Shown here: in pieces, positions 27,537 through 38,175 of the stretch | Layout: each line of letters starts with the position of its first letter | Numbering within the stretch: position 1 is the stretch's first letter | Assembly: GCA_049115575.1 (NCBI GenBank) | Contig: JAGDZU010000002.1 | Coordinates: 628,156-692,155, forward strand | DNA length: 64,000 nucleotides | Source: JAHEKB01 sp049115575 | GTDB taxonomy: Bacteria; Bacteroidota; Bacteroidia; NS11-12g; UBA9320 | Reading direction: 5' to 3' | The notes under the pieces: generated by a model | Databases searched by the model: none | Seen by the model: only the letters and a program-made list of their open reading frames with translations | Told to the model about the DNA's origin: nothing | Program-made: the position numbers and the translations under genes

Positions 27537-28142
27537 ATGAACATTAAACCATTAACATTTAGCCTGATCACCATGTTTTTCATGATGCTTCCTTTTGCAA
27601 GTCAGGCACAGCGATTTGCGTATGTAGATACGGAGTATATCCTTTCTCAACTTCCAGAATATAAATCAGCACAGGCACAGCTGGATGAATTAAGCCAAGC
27701 TTGGCAAGATGAAATAGATGCGATGTATGAGGAGATTGATAAGATGTACAAGGAGTATCAAGCTGAGAAAGTTCTTTTAACAAAGGATATGCAGACCAAA
27801 AGAGAAAACGAAATCATTGAAAAAGAAAGAGCGGTGAAGGCCTTTCAAAATGCCAAATTTGGTTATGATGGAGAGCTCTTTAAAAAGAGACAAGAACTTG
27901 TAAAACCTATACAAGACAAAGTATATGAAGCCATCAATAAAGTGGCCAAAGACAATGGTCTGGACTTTATTTTTGATAAAAGTGGAGCCATGCTTATGCT
28001 GGTATCCAACCCTAAATTTGACCGCAGTGACGAAGTTTTATCTGAGCTAGGAGTAGTTCCTTCAGATGAGCCAGACACTAATAATGATCTCCCTCCGGGG
28101 TCAAGTCAAGACACAGATAACAGTAATTTACCACCAAGATAA
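27537..28142 (+). CDS. OmpH/Skp family periplasmic chaperone (first copy)
   Basis: A 201-residue protein with a signal peptide (about 1-24, cut after ASQAQ) and the OmpH body: RFAYVDTEYILSQLPEYKSAQAQL, a long charged helical hairpin (about 45-110), then DKVYEAINKVAKDNGLDFIFDKSGAMLMLVSNP. Skp-like trimers hold unfolded outer-membrane proteins in the periplasm. The tail is acidic and proline-rich (SDEPDTNNDLPPGSSQ) and absent from the second copy. It heads an operon of two chaperones and murI; BamA, often nearby in other genomes, is not seen here. Confidence 0.92.
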   Translation: MNIKPLTFSLITMFFMMLPFASQAQRFAYVDTEYILSQLPEYKSAQAQLDELSQAWQDEIDAMYEEIDKMYKEYQAEKVLLTKDMQTKRENEIIEKERAVKAFQNAKFGYDGELFKKRQELVKPIQDKVYEAINKVAKDNGLDFIFDKSGAMLMLVSNPKFDRSDEVLSELGVVPSDEPDTNNDLPPGSSQDTDNSNLPPR

Positions 28143-28159
28143 TACCCAGTAAAACAAAT

Positions 28160-28666
28160 ATGAAAAAAGTAATCATCGCATTAGCATTGATCGTTGCAGG
28201 ATTCACTGTCAATGCCCAAACTAAAGTTGGACACATCAACACCAGTGAATTAATTGAGCTTATGCCTCAAACTGATTCAATCCAAAAGCAATTGCAAGGA
28301 ATTCAAGCTCAGTGGGAGCAGATTCTTGCAGAAAAGCAATTGGAAATGCAAACCAAGTATGAAGCATATACCAAGCTAACAGAAACTGAAGGTGTATCGC
28401 CTCAAATAATTGAATTGAAAGCCAGTGAATTGGAGAAGCTACAAGCGAGTTACCAAGAAACTCAACAGCAGGCCAATAATGACCTTCAAGTAAAGCAACA
28501 AGAGTATTTACAACCTCTTCTTGATTCAGTGCGTGAAGCAATTGAAGCTGTAGCAAAGGAATTAAAGTATGACTACGTTATAGATTCTACGGAAGGTAGC
28601 GCTTTGTTGTATTCCAATCCGTCTTCAGACCTTATGGACGCCGTTAAGGCCAAATTAGGATTGTAG
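28160..28666 (+). CDS. OmpH/Skp family periplasmic chaperone (second copy)
   Basis: A 168-residue paralogue of the preceding gene, 17 bases downstream. It has a signal peptide (about 1-19), then TKVGHINTSELIELMPQTDSIQKQL, a glutamine-rich helical hairpin, and DYVIDSTEGSALLYSNPSSDLM. Role as for the first copy: periplasmic holding of outer-membrane proteins. The pair is the usual Bacteroidota arrangement. The stop TAG overlaps the murI GTG by one base. Confidence 0.93.
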   Translation: MKKVIIALALIVAGFTVNAQTKVGHINTSELIELMPQTDSIQKQLQGIQAQWEQILAEKQLEMQTKYEAYTKLTETEGVSPQIIELKASELEKLQASYQETQQQANNDLQVKQQEYLQPLLDSVREAIEAVAKELKYDYVIDSTEGSALLYSNPSSDLMDAVKAKLGL

Positions 28667-29463
28667 TGTCAACAAGACCAATAGGCGTCTTTGATTCTGG
28701 CCTTGGCGGTTTAACCGTCTTAAAGGCTTTACAAGAAATTTTACCAAATGAGCAGTTCATCTATTATGGTGACACTGCTCATTTGCCTTATGGAGAAAAA
28801 TCTTCTGAGGCATTAGAGGGATACATCCGCTCTATATCAACTTTCCTAGAAAAAGAAAACTGCAAGCTTCTTGTTGTTGCTTGTAACAGTGCTTCCACAG
28901 TTTTAGATCAGGTAGATCAACTTCCCTTTGAAAGAAATAGGATAGTCAATGTAATTGATCCAATTGCCAACCTTCTGGCCAGACAAAGGCGTTTTAAAAA
29001 TGTAGCTATCATAGGCACTAGAAAAACTATTAATTCTCAAATATTTGAGCAGAAGATTAGATCCGAGAATGAAGAATTAATGCTCCTTTCTAGGATGACT
29101 CCTCTACTTGCTCCCATGATTGAAGAAGGATTCTTTGGGTCCAAGGCACTTTACCCAATCTTTGATAAATACTTTAAGGGATTCGATAATATTGACCTTA
29201 TAGTTCCTGCATGTACTCATTATCCCATGATTTATGAGCAAATGGAAAGCTACTTTGAGCGGAGATTAAAAGTGTTGCACACACCCAAGATTATTGCAGA
29301 GCATACTCGCGAAAGATTGCAGGAATTAAATGAGCTGAGCGAGGAAAAATCAACTGCATCAAATGTGTTTCATTTGTCAGATTTAACAGATTCTTTTCAA
29401 CGAGAAGCAGAAATGTTCCTCGGTAGCTCAATTCAGCTTCAAAAAACGCTGCTCGATTCCTGA
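28666..29463 (+). CDS. murI: Glutamate racemase
   Basis: Supplies D-glutamate for peptidoglycan. A 265-residue protein starting at GTG 28666 (VSTRPIGVFDSGLGGLTVL). Both catalytic cysteines are present: Cys73 in VVACNSAST and Cys183 in VPACTHYPMI. The YYGDTAHLPYGEKS substrate loop is intact. It overlaps the upstream ompH stop by one base, so the operon joins envelope protein folding with wall synthesis. Confidence 0.95.
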   Translation: MSTRPIGVFDSGLGGLTVLKALQEILPNEQFIYYGDTAHLPYGEKSSEALEGYIRSISTFLEKENCKLLVVACNSASTVLDQVDQLPFERNRIVNVIDPIANLLARQRRFKNVAIIGTRKTINSQIFEQKIRSENEELMLLSRMTPLLAPMIEEGFFGSKALYPIFDKYFKGFDNIDLIVPACTHYPMIYEQMESYFERRLKVLHTPKIIAEHTRERLQELNELSEEKSTASNVFHLSDLTDSFQREAEMFLGSSIQLQKTLLDS

Positions 29464-29495
29464 CTAAGACTGATATTTGAAGTCTGAGAAGTCCA

Positions 29496-30419
29496 TTGAA
29501 AATATTGATTATTGACGAATGCCATCCAATTCTATTGGAGAAGCTTAAAGATCATGAATGCTTGTATCTCCCATCTATTAGTTTGGCTGAACTGGACAAG
29601 AGCTTAGCAGATATTGAAGTGCTCATTATGAGGTCTAAGCTGAATCTTACTGCAGATTGGATAGATAAAGCACCAAAGTTAAAAGCCATTGGCAGACTTG
29701 GCTCTGGTATGGATAATATTGATGTAGACTATGCTCAAAGTATAGGAATTAAGTGCCTCAACGCACCAGAGGGTAACAGGGTTGCAGTAGCAGAGCAAAC
29801 AATTGGAATGTTATTATCTCTTTTGAGCAATGTATTTAAAGGCCATTGCGAATTGAAGTCCGGTATTTGGGACAGGAAGTCCAATCAAGGGGCTGAACTC
29901 ATGAATTCAACTGTTGGCATTATTGGATACGGTAATGTAGGAAGTGCGCTTGCAGAAAGACTTTCAGGATTTGGTGTGCGAACCATAGCTTATGATTTAT
30001 ACAAAACAGACTTTTCAAATGATTTTGTAACCGAAGTGAGTCTTGAGGAGCTAAAACAACAAGCGGATATCATAAGTCTGCATGTACCCTTGAATGAGCA
30101 TTCAAAACAGATGGTGAATCGAGCTTTTATTCAAGAAGTCAGCAAACCCTTTATTCTTGTTAACCTCTCTAGAGGCGATGTTGTAAATACTATTGATTTG
30201 AAATGGGGCCTTGAAAGCGGCAATATAAAGGGGTTGGCTATTGATGTATTTGAGCAAGAAAGCCTTGAAAAGATGAACAATCAGCAGCTCGAATTATTCA
30301 AATATTTCACGAATCATCCACATGTCATATTCAGCCCGCATATAGGCGGATTGACCTTAGAATCCTTTGAAAAGCTTGCTTCTGTATTAGCAGATAAACT
30401 CTTAGTTGAGATAAGTTAA
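29496..30419 (+). CDS. D-2-hydroxyacid dehydrogenase, SerA-like
   Basis: A 307-residue NAD-dependent enzyme of the D-isomer 2-hydroxyacid dehydrogenase family, close to phosphoglycerate dehydrogenase but without the C-terminal ACT domain. Motifs: LGSGMDNIDVDYAQ, the Rossmann IGYGNVGSALAERLSGFG, NLSRGDVV (substrate arginine), and FSPHIGGLT (catalytic histidine). Substrate is unproven; 3-phosphoglycerate or another 2-oxoacid is possible. The only plausible start is TTG 29496; a near-match promoter (GATATTTG) ends about 16 bases before it. Confidence 0.86.
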   Translation: MKILIIDECHPILLEKLKDHECLYLPSISLAELDKSLADIEVLIMRSKLNLTADWIDKAPKLKAIGRLGSGMDNIDVDYAQSIGIKCLNAPEGNRVAVAEQTIGMLLSLLSNVFKGHCELKSGIWDRKSNQGAELMNSTVGIIGYGNVGSALAERLSGFGVRTIAYDLYKTDFSNDFVTEVSLEELKQQADIISLHVPLNEHSKQMVNRAFIQEVSKPFILVNLSRGDVVNTIDLKWGLESGNIKGLAIDVFEQESLEKMNNQQLELFKYFTNHPHVIFSPHIGGLTLESFEKLASVLADKLLVEIS

Positions 30420-30527
30420 AAAACCATTTGTTAACTCAAAAACGGTGGTAATGAAATTTAATTTGAATTATTGCATTTTTTAAGCAAATATTGAAGTCCG
30501 GTTAAACTCGGTTCTAATAGTAGTTAT

Positions 30528-33500
30528 ATGAAGAAAACGCTTACTTTACTATTCTCATTTTTTCTGGTTATTTCAGCCTTTGGTCAATCCAATTTTGGAA
30601 AGATCCAGGGTAAGATTGTTTCCAAGAAATCTAAGACTCCCATTGGCTTTGCAACAGTGATTGTGAAAAAGGATGGGGTAAACAAAGGAGGGACGTACTC
30701 CGATGCTAATGGAAATTATTCTGTTCCAGCCTTGGAACCAGGCACTTACAGTGTTACTGTCAAATTTGTTGACTATAGTGATGCAGTATATTCTGGTGTA
30801 GAGGTTAATGCGAACAGTATCAAGTTCTTGAACATAGAAATGGTTCAGAATGAGGATGGAAAGTCGCTTGGACCATTGCATGTTGTCGCAACTCGTCCAT
30901 TAATTGAAAAAGACAAAAATCAAACCACATTGACTGGTGCTGATATTGCGAAACTGCCAACAAGGAGTTTAAATGCGATAGCGGCAACCTCTTCAGCAGT
31001 TACTCAAACCTCTTCAGGTTTGTCTTTCTTGGGAAGAAGAACAGATGGTAATGCATACTATGTAGATGGGGTAAGAGTTATTGGTTCAACAAGTGTTCCT
31101 CAGGCTGCGCAAGGTCAGATTGATATTATTCAATCAGGTATTCCAGCACAATACGGTGATTTCACAGGAGGAGCAATTAATATAACTACAAAAGGACCAA
31201 GTCGCTCAGTAAGAAGATCATTCGAAGCCATAAGCAGTTCACAATGGGATGCTTATAAATACAATCAGGTAGAGCTTTCTGCTGTTGGTCCGCTATGGAT
31301 TAAGAACAAAGGAGGAGGAGCTGACGAATATGTGAAGCTAGGATATCTTGTAGCCGGTAACTTAAATTACACTGTAGACCCATCACCTGGATATGGTGGC
31401 TGGTATGTAGCTAGTGATGAAGCTTTAGCTCAAATCATTGAAAACCCACTAGCGCCAAATCCAAATGGAACAGGACTTGTTCCTAGGGCATCTTTACTTA
31501 CAAGTGAAGATTTAGTACACGAATCTGCGAGAAGAAATGTAGCCCGTTTGGTGGGTAACTTCCAAGGAAAACTTGAATTTCAACCAAATAGAAACTCAAC
31601 TTTAACTTTCTATGGAAGTTATAATTACGCCAACGGAAGTAACTTCCAGTTCTCTCAATCATTAATGAACTACGATGAAAACAGTATTTCTACTTCTCAA
31701 ACTTTGAGAACCTATGTAAAGTTCACACAAAGACTACAGAGTCAGAATGTAGATGATAAAGAGAATGAAACACCTTCAAAGTTTGGAGATGCTTATTACA
31801 CCATTCGTCTAGACTATCAAAATAACTTTGGTGAGACTCAAAACCCTACTCACAGAGACAATTATTTTGACTACGGTTATTTAGGAAAGTTTACTTCATA
31901 TAGACAACCTATTTATAGATATAATCCAGATGCTCAAATGTTCGTAGATCAGAATGGAGACACAGTGGTTAGAAAAGGATATTACGAATTAGATGGATTT
32001 GGAAACAGTCGTTTAGACTATGAAGCGAGTGATTTAAATCCTGCAAGAGCAAATTATACTAAGAATTTATATGAGACTGTAGACGCACAAGGTGGTACTA
32101 TCTTCAGCGAATTCCAAGTACTACAAGGTCTAGGTTTGTTAAATGGCTATAACGCCAACGCCACTTATTCATTGTGGTCTAATCCTGGAACGGTAGCCTA
32201 CTTCTACAGTAAAGCACAAAACGAACGTATAGCCGCATATGCGCAGGGTAATGCTACTTTAAAATTGAAGAACCAACACGATCTTCAGTTTGGAATGTAC
32301 TTTGAGCAAAACTTTAGCAGTAGATGGGCTATAGCTGCAAATAATCTTTGGAGATTAATGCCGCTATTGGCTAACAGCCACATTAGCAACCTTGATAAAG
32401 TTACTGAGAACGACATCATAGTTACTGGTGTTCATTCTTATGACCAAACAGGATTATTCCTTGATACAGTTAACTACAACATAAGAGTTGATTACGACCA
32501 ACAAACTTCATTTGACCGCAACCTGAGAGCTAAGTTAATTGCAGATGGTGCTAAAGATATTTATGGGAATGCAATTACTGAAACTTCATGGATAGATGTA
32601 AACTCCTTGAGCCCTGACCAATTCTCTATTGATATGTTCTCTGCAGATGATCTTTGGAATAATGGTAATACCTACATAGCCTACTATGGGTATGACTACT
32701 TAGGTAATAGAGATAGAAGTAGATATGGTCTCAACGACTTTATAAATGATGCGGATAATAGATCGCTTGGAGCATTTGCACCGGTTTATAACGCCATATG
32801 GTTCGAAGATAAATTCCAGTTTAAAGATTTGATCTTGAGATTAGGTTTGAGAGTTGAACGTTATGATGCAAACCAAAATGTATTAAAGGATCAGTATTCA
32901 TTATACCCAACATATTCAGTTGCTGAAGTAAAGCAGATTGAAACTGATGGAATTGATGGTGGAGTTATTCCAAACAATATGGGTGATGACTATGTGGTTT
33001 ATGTAGACGATATAGAAAACCCAACTGAAATCTTGGGATATAGAGACGGAGCTGTTTGGTACGACGCCAACGGTGGAGAGCTTTCAAATCCAGATATTAT
33101 AGCGCAAAATTCAAATGGAAACAGAATCCAGCCTTATTTGGTGAATTCAGATGAGGAATTGATTCCAGAGTCATTTGAAGACTACGAACCTCAAATTAAT
33201 GTATTGCCAAGAGTGTGGTTCTCTTTCCCAATAAACGTAGAAGCTCAGTTCTTTGCTAACTATGATGTATTGGCACAGAGACCAAGTCAAGGCTTGGTGT
33301 TCGTACCATATAACCAATATGCATTCTTGGAGTTCAACCAAGGCGGTGGTTTAGCAAATGCTGCATTGAAGCCTAGAGTTACCACTAACTATGAAATAGG
33401 ATTCAAGCAGACACTATCTAGAAATTCAGCTTTAAGCATAATAGCATCATATTCTGAATCTAGAGGTGAGTGGGCATTAGTTAGAGTGAACCAAGCTTAC

Positions 33501-34274
33501 CCTGTAAGTTATAACTCATATTCAAATATTGATTTCTCTACTACTAAGTCGTTTAGAGCTGAGTATGAATTGAGAGGAAAAGGTAGAACATCATTAGCAT
33601 TGAACTATGCTTTATTATTCTCAGATGGAACTGGATCAAACACCAATTCATCTGCGGCGTTAATTGCAGCTAACCTTCCAAACTTGAGATCTCTGTACCC
33701 TACACAAAGAGATGTAAGACATAAAATAGTTGCGAGAATAGATTACAGATTTAAGGGCGGTGATGATTATTCAGGACCAATTTGGTTTGGCAAGAAATTC
33801 TTTGCAAACTCAGGTGCTAACCTTATTGTTACTACCAAATCAGGTGAGCCATATACAGCATATGCAAACCCGGTTCCAAGTGCAGCTTTCGGAGTTCCTA
33901 ACAGACAAACATTGGAGGGTAACCCATTTGGATCTAGAAAACCATGGCAAACTAGAATTGATGCTAACATTAACAAGAACTTCATGATTAAGAAGAGATC
34001 AGTTAAAGACGAGCAATTCAGAATGCCAGTTTATCAAGTTCAGGTATTCCTTTGGGTTCAAAACATACTCGACGCGAGAATTGTAAACAGTGTTTATGGT
34101 TTTACAGGATTGCCGAATGATGATGGATGGTTGAGTTCTCCAGAAGGTCAACAACAAATATCCAATGAGTTAAACTCTCAATCATATGTAGACCTATATA
34201 ATGCCAAGGTGGATTATGCTTACCGTTATGGTGCACCACGTATGGCCAGATTAGGTGTTAAATTTATATTCTAA
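30528..34274 (+). CDS. TonB-dependent receptor-like outer-membrane protein
   Basis: A 1248-residue protein: signal peptide (about 1-19), a carboxypeptidase-regulatory-like beta domain (about 25-110, GKIVSKKSKTPIGFATVIVKKDG), a plug domain (about 130-230, with YYVDGVRVIGSTSVPQ and GDFTGGAINITTKGPS), and a very large barrel ending in phenylalanine (LGVKFIF), the usual BamA signal. Many barrel strands carry long acidic extracellular loops. It probably imports or senses a macromolecule, but no SusD partner follows; instead a large secreted protein and a PorV/PorQ barrel do. No sure TAnnTTTG was found upstream. Confidence 0.88.
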   Translation: MKKTLTLLFSFFLVISAFGQSNFGKIQGKIVSKKSKTPIGFATVIVKKDGVNKGGTYSDANGNYSVPALEPGTYSVTVKFVDYSDAVYSGVEVNANSIKFLNIEMVQNEDGKSLGPLHVVATRPLIEKDKNQTTLTGADIAKLPTRSLNAIAATSSAVTQTSSGLSFLGRRTDGNAYYVDGVRVIGSTSVPQAAQGQIDIIQSGIPAQYGDFTGGAINITTKGPSRSVRRSFEAISSSQWDAYKYNQVELSAVGPLWIKNKGGGADEYVKLGYLVAGNLNYTVDPSPGYGGWYVASDEALAQIIENPLAPNPNGTGLVPRASLLTSEDLVHESARRNVARLVGNFQGKLEFQPNRNSTLTFYGSYNYANGSNFQFSQSLMNYDENSISTSQTLRTYVKFTQRLQSQNVDDKENETPSKFGDAYYTIRLDYQNNFGETQNPTHRDNYFDYGYLGKFTSYRQPIYRYNPDAQMFVDQNGDTVVRKGYYELDGFGNSRLDYEASDLNPARANYTKNLYETVDAQGGTIFSEFQVLQGLGLLNGYNANATYSLWSNPGTVAYFYSKAQNERIAAYAQGNATLKLKNQHDLQFGMYFEQNFSSRWAIAANNLWRLMPLLANSHISNLDKVTENDIIVTGVHSYDQTGLFLDTVNYNIRVDYDQQTSFDRNLRAKLIADGAKDIYGNAITETSWIDVNSLSPDQFSIDMFSADDLWNNGNTYIAYYGYDYLGNRDRSRYGLNDFINDADNRSLGAFAPVYNAIWFEDKFQFKDLILRLGLRVERYDANQNVLKDQYSLYPTYSVAEVKQIETDGIDGGVIPNNMGDDYVVYVDDIENPTEILGYRDGAVWYDANGGELSNPDIIAQNSNGNRIQPYLVNSDEELIPESFEDYEPQINVLPRVWFSFPINVEAQFFANYDVLAQRPSQGLVFVPYNQYAFLEFNQGGGLANAALKPRVTTNYEIGFKQTLSRNSALSIIASYSESRGEWALVRVNQAYPVSYNSYSNIDFSTTKSFRAEYELRGKGRTSLALNYALLFSDGTGSNTNSSAALIAANLPNLRSLYPTQRDVRHKIVARIDYRFKGGDDYSGPIWFGKKFFANSGANLIVTTKSGEPYTAYANPVPSAAFGVPNRQTLEGNPFGSRKPWQTRIDANINKNFMIKKRSVKDEQFRMPVYQVQVFLWVQNILDARIVNSVYGFTGLPNDDGWLSSPEGQQQISNELNSQSYVDLYNAKVDYAYRYGAPRMARLGVKFIF

Positions 34275-34295
34275 GCTAACAGAAATACGAATCAG

Positions 34296-37200
34296 ATGAT
34301 TAATATGAAAAAAATAATAGGCTTGAGCCTGATAGTCTTTCTTAGCATCTCAGCGATTGCTAAAGAAGATGTAACTCTTTCAGAATTACGAGGAGATCAG
34401 GACAATTACCGTAAAGTCATGAAGTTTGGTTTTGACTGTGACCCTGCAACCCAATCCGCGGATTTGGATGTAAACAACGTCAGAACAAAGATTTTGAACG
34501 GCGGTGATATGTGGTGGGATCTCAATACTGCACGTTATGAAGTACCGAAGATTGAAGATGTGAATTCTGTGAGAAAGAACTCCATGTTTGCCGGTGCTAT
34601 CTGGATTGGTGGTGAGGATCTTGGTGGCAACTTGAAATTAGCAGCGATGACTTATCGTCAAAGAGGTTCTGATTTCTGGCCTGGGCCGTTGGATACTGTA
34701 ACTAGTAATACAAATGCAGCCACATGTTTGCAATATGACGAAGTATTTAAGGTAGATGGTCAAACAATTATTGACCACTATGCAGAATGGGAAAAAAATG
34801 GTGTTGTGCCTTTGCCAGATGGGCAGATTAAATCTTGGCCAGGTGCAGGTTCGGGGGCATATCCAAATCGTCCTTTAGCTCCTTTTAGAGATGTAGACAA
34901 CAGTGGAACTTATACTCCTAGTGGAGGAGACTATCCTATTCTACAAGAGGAATGTAAAGGAGAGAAATTAGATAATTTACCTGAGGACCAACCTGATCAA
35001 ATGTTGTGGTTTATCTATAACGACAAGGGCAATATTCACTCTGAAACGCAAGGTGATCCAATTGGTGTTGAATTGCAGACCACGGCATTTGCCTATGCAA
35101 CCAACGACGAAGTGAATGATATGACCTTCTATACCACAAGGATTATCAATAGAGGATTCACACAATTAAAGAATACATACTTTGGTCAATGGGTTGATCC
35201 TGATTTAGGAAACTTTACAGATGACTATGTAGGTTGTGATGTGGGACTTTCTTTAGGATTCTGCTATAATGGAGATGACAATGATGATGGGGTATTAGGT
35301 TATGGACTTAATCCACCATCTGTTGGAGTTGATTTCTTCGAAGGGCCATTGGTTGATTCCATGGTAGACGGTGTTATGACCAAGGTGGAATTAGGCATGT
35401 CTAAGTTTGTTTACTATAACAATAATGCCAACCCTATTAATGGTAATCCAAACACTGCGGTTCAATTCTACAATTACCTACAAGGAAAGTGGATGAACGG
35501 TAGCGATATACAATATGGTGGTGATGGAATTACAGGAACAGATGGAACACAAGCTAATTATATGTTCCCTTGGGATACGGATCCAGATCATCCAGGACAA
35601 TTCTGGGATGAGCGTACCGCGGGTAACTTGCCTGCTGATAGAAGATTCTTACAGTCTTCTGGACCATTTATTCTTGAACCAGGTGCTATACAAAGATTAA
35701 CTGTTGGGGTAGTATGGGCAAGAAGTTCATTTGGTGGTGCTGAAGGTTCTTTAGGATTATTAAAAGTAGCCAGCCAGAAAGCTCAAGAATTATTCAATTC
35801 ATGTTTTGATTTGGTTGATGGTCCTGATGCTCCTGAACTGGATATTCAAGAATTGGATCAGCAGCTAGTGATTTCATTTGGAAACACAGGAACTGAGAAA
35901 ATTGAAGGATATACCGAAGAGATTATTAACGGATTCAATGAATTGGAAAGATATACATTCCAAGGATACAGAATTTTCCAATTGAAAGATGGAACAGTGA
36001 GTTTATCTGAATTGGATGATGTTTCCAGAGCTAGAGAAGTATTCCAATGTGATTTAAAAGACACTTTTGGCATACTAATTAATAGGGAATATGATCCTGA
36101 TGTTGAAACAGAAGTACCGCAAAGAGAAGTAACAGGGGCAAATCAAGGTGTAGTTCATTCTGTTTCTTTAACAGAGGATGCATTTGCAACAGGTTCTAAT
36201 AAGACCTTAGTCAATTTTAAGGACTATTACTATATCATGGTTTCCTATGCTGCTGGAGAAAGTAGAAATAGAGAATACCTTGAAGGTAGAAAAGTGAAAA
36301 AGTTTTCAGCTTCTCCTAGAAAATCTGAACCGAGGTTTGGCGGATCTAATCTGCAAGCGGAATACGGTTCTGGACCAAAAATCACTCGTGTTTCAGGAAG
36401 AGGAAATGGTGGAAATTCACTAGACCTTACAGATGAAAGCAGAATTAACATTGTGAATAGCAATTTCGTAACTGAAGTTGTTTACAACAACGGCCATGGC
36501 CCTGTTAATGTAACTGTAATAGATCCATTAAAAATAGAAGATGCTGAATATGAATTAACCTTGGTTGATTCTGCAACCAAAGCTGGTGGGCCTTTTGTAC
36601 CTCTAACTGGAAATTATGATGCCGATGAGGTGAAATGGATATTGGTAAGACTGCCGAATGATACCATAGTTGCAGATACAACTATTAATTATAAGAATGA
36701 GCAAGTTATTATAGAAGCCACTTCAGGTGAAAAAATCAGAGATTGGGGCTTAGCAGTTACCATTGAACAAGTTTCAGGACCAGGAGAGTATGAAGATGAC
36801 GACGACAATAATGGCATGTTAGACTGGGAAGTGATTTGGGGAGATCCAAGCAATGAATGGCTAACTGCTATTAGAGATAATGACATTACTACAGCGAATT
36901 CATCCATTGGATTTATTGATTGGATTCGTTCAGGTACGCAAGGTTCAAGGGATAATTATGACGATCCTTCATGGCATGATTTCTCTCTTGCTGGAGAACC
37001 TATAGATCCTTCTCAGGATTATGAGCAGATTTGGAATGGGCGTGTAGCTCCATACAGATTGGTAGCAAATGATGCAGCGGCAGCCACACCTGAAAGACCA
37101 GCGATTTATGTACAAAACTTTGGTTACAGTATGCAAGGTGGTAATGCCATTGGAATTGAGAATATAGCTAGTATTGATTTGGTTATTACTCCTGATAAAT

Positions 37201-38156
37201 CACTGTGGTCTGAATGTATCATGCTAGAAATGGGAGAAGATCCTGGTTTGAACGAAGGTGGAGCTGAAAAGTTCGATTTGAGATCAGGACAATTAACTTG
37301 GAGTGGAGGAACTCTTAAGCCCGGTAAAACTATGTTCCCAGGATATGCAGTAAACCTTGAAACAGGTGAGCGATTAAACATTATTGTTGGTGAGGATTCT
37401 TATCAAACAGCAGAAAATGGTAGAGACATGAAGTGGAACCCAACATCTAATGGAGGTTACTACAATAGCAACTATCCAAGCTATGGAGGTAGACATTACA
37501 TTTATATAATGGGTTCACATCAAGGCTTGAGTGCGACTTTGCACCCTCAGCTGCCTATATATGATAGAGGAGAGGAATACTGGAATAGGTTAAATAATCC
37601 TTCAAACAAAGCAAGAGAGCTTACAGCTGTAATGCAAAATTGCATGTGGGTTGTTCCGACTTATCTCGCAGCTGGTTATGAATTGGTTGATGAAGTTGAC
37701 GGTATACCAGTTCCTCCTTCAGAATTTACATTGAAAGTTAGAGTGCAAAAACCATATGAAGATTTTGCAGGAACACCTAAATATAAATTTGGTACTGAAG
37801 ATATTTCCAATCAAATCAATGATGACAATGCTAAAAATGCTTTGGATTTGATTAATGTAGTACCTAACCCATATTATGCGTACTCTGCATATGAATCAAG
37901 TCCAATCGACAACAAAATCAAATTCACTAACCTACCTAATAAGTGTGAAATTTCAATTTACACTCTAGATGGTGCGTTAGTTAGAAGAATCAAGAAAGAT
38001 GATGATATTACTGATTTAGTTTGGGATTTGAAGAACGATGCAGCAGTACCTATAGCAAGTGGATTGTATATCATACATGTTGATGCTGGAGATTTAGGAG
38101 AGAAGATCCTTAAATGGATGGGAATAATGAGAGAACTTGATTTAGATTCATTCTAG
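34296..38156 (+). CDS. Large secreted surface protein with T9SS-like C-terminus
   Basis: A 1286-residue protein, signal peptide about residues 4-22. The N-terminal third has conserved-looking segments (NSMFAGAIWIGGEDLGG, QRGSDFWPGPLDT) and calcium-type acidic loops (DNSGTYTPSGGDYPI, NGDDNDDGVLGYGLNPP). Fibronectin-like beta segments follow (about 510-700). The end (INVVPNPYYAYSAYE, TLDGALVRRI, ASGLYIIHVDAGDLGEKI) resembles a T9SS type A sorting domain with an extra tail. It is known to me as an uncharacterised Bacteroidota family found beside PorV/PorQ genes. Cell-surface location and T9SS export are inference from the C-terminus. Confidence 0.75.
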   Translation: MINMKKIIGLSLIVFLSISAIAKEDVTLSELRGDQDNYRKVMKFGFDCDPATQSADLDVNNVRTKILNGGDMWWDLNTARYEVPKIEDVNSVRKNSMFAGAIWIGGEDLGGNLKLAAMTYRQRGSDFWPGPLDTVTSNTNAATCLQYDEVFKVDGQTIIDHYAEWEKNGVVPLPDGQIKSWPGAGSGAYPNRPLAPFRDVDNSGTYTPSGGDYPILQEECKGEKLDNLPEDQPDQMLWFIYNDKGNIHSETQGDPIGVELQTTAFAYATNDEVNDMTFYTTRIINRGFTQLKNTYFGQWVDPDLGNFTDDYVGCDVGLSLGFCYNGDDNDDGVLGYGLNPPSVGVDFFEGPLVDSMVDGVMTKVELGMSKFVYYNNNANPINGNPNTAVQFYNYLQGKWMNGSDIQYGGDGITGTDGTQANYMFPWDTDPDHPGQFWDERTAGNLPADRRFLQSSGPFILEPGAIQRLTVGVVWARSSFGGAEGSLGLLKVASQKAQELFNSCFDLVDGPDAPELDIQELDQQLVISFGNTGTEKIEGYTEEIINGFNELERYTFQGYRIFQLKDGTVSLSELDDVSRAREVFQCDLKDTFGILINREYDPDVETEVPQREVTGANQGVVHSVSLTEDAFATGSNKTLVNFKDYYYIMVSYAAGESRNREYLEGRKVKKFSASPRKSEPRFGGSNLQAEYGSGPKITRVSGRGNGGNSLDLTDESRINIVNSNFVTEVVYNNGHGPVNVTVIDPLKIEDAEYELTLVDSATKAGGPFVPLTGNYDADEVKWILVRLPNDTIVADTTINYKNEQVIIEATSGEKIRDWGLAVTIEQVSGPGEYEDDDDNNGMLDWEVIWGDPSNEWLTAIRDNDITTANSSIGFIDWIRSGTQGSRDNYDDPSWHDFSLAGEPIDPSQDYEQIWNGRVAPYRLVANDAAAATPERPAIYVQNFGYSMQGGNAIGIENIASIDLVITPDKSLWSECIMLEMGEDPGLNEGGAEKFDLRSGQLTWSGGTLKPGKTMFPGYAVNLETGERLNIIVGEDSYQTAENGRDMKWNPTSNGGYYNSNYPSYGGRHYIYIMGSHQGLSATLHPQLPIYDRGEEYWNRLNNPSNKARELTAVMQNCMWVVPTYLAAGYELVDEVDGIPVPPSEFTLKVRVQKPYEDFAGTPKYKFGTEDISNQINDDNAKNALDLINVVPNPYYAYSAYESSPIDNKIKFTNLPNKCEISIYTLDGALVRRIKKDDDITDLVWDLKNDAAVPIASGLYIIHVDAGDLGEKILKWMGIMRELDLDSF

Positions 38157-38175
38157 TAATTATAAATACAGATTA

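Noticed and set aside
30420..30527. tRNA or riboswitch before the receptor gene
   Set aside because: The spacer has no cloverleaf or known aptamer pattern, only AT-rich DNA.
30573..30881. Minus-strand frame of 102 codons
   Set aside because: It is the shadow of the receptor signal and regulatory-like domain.
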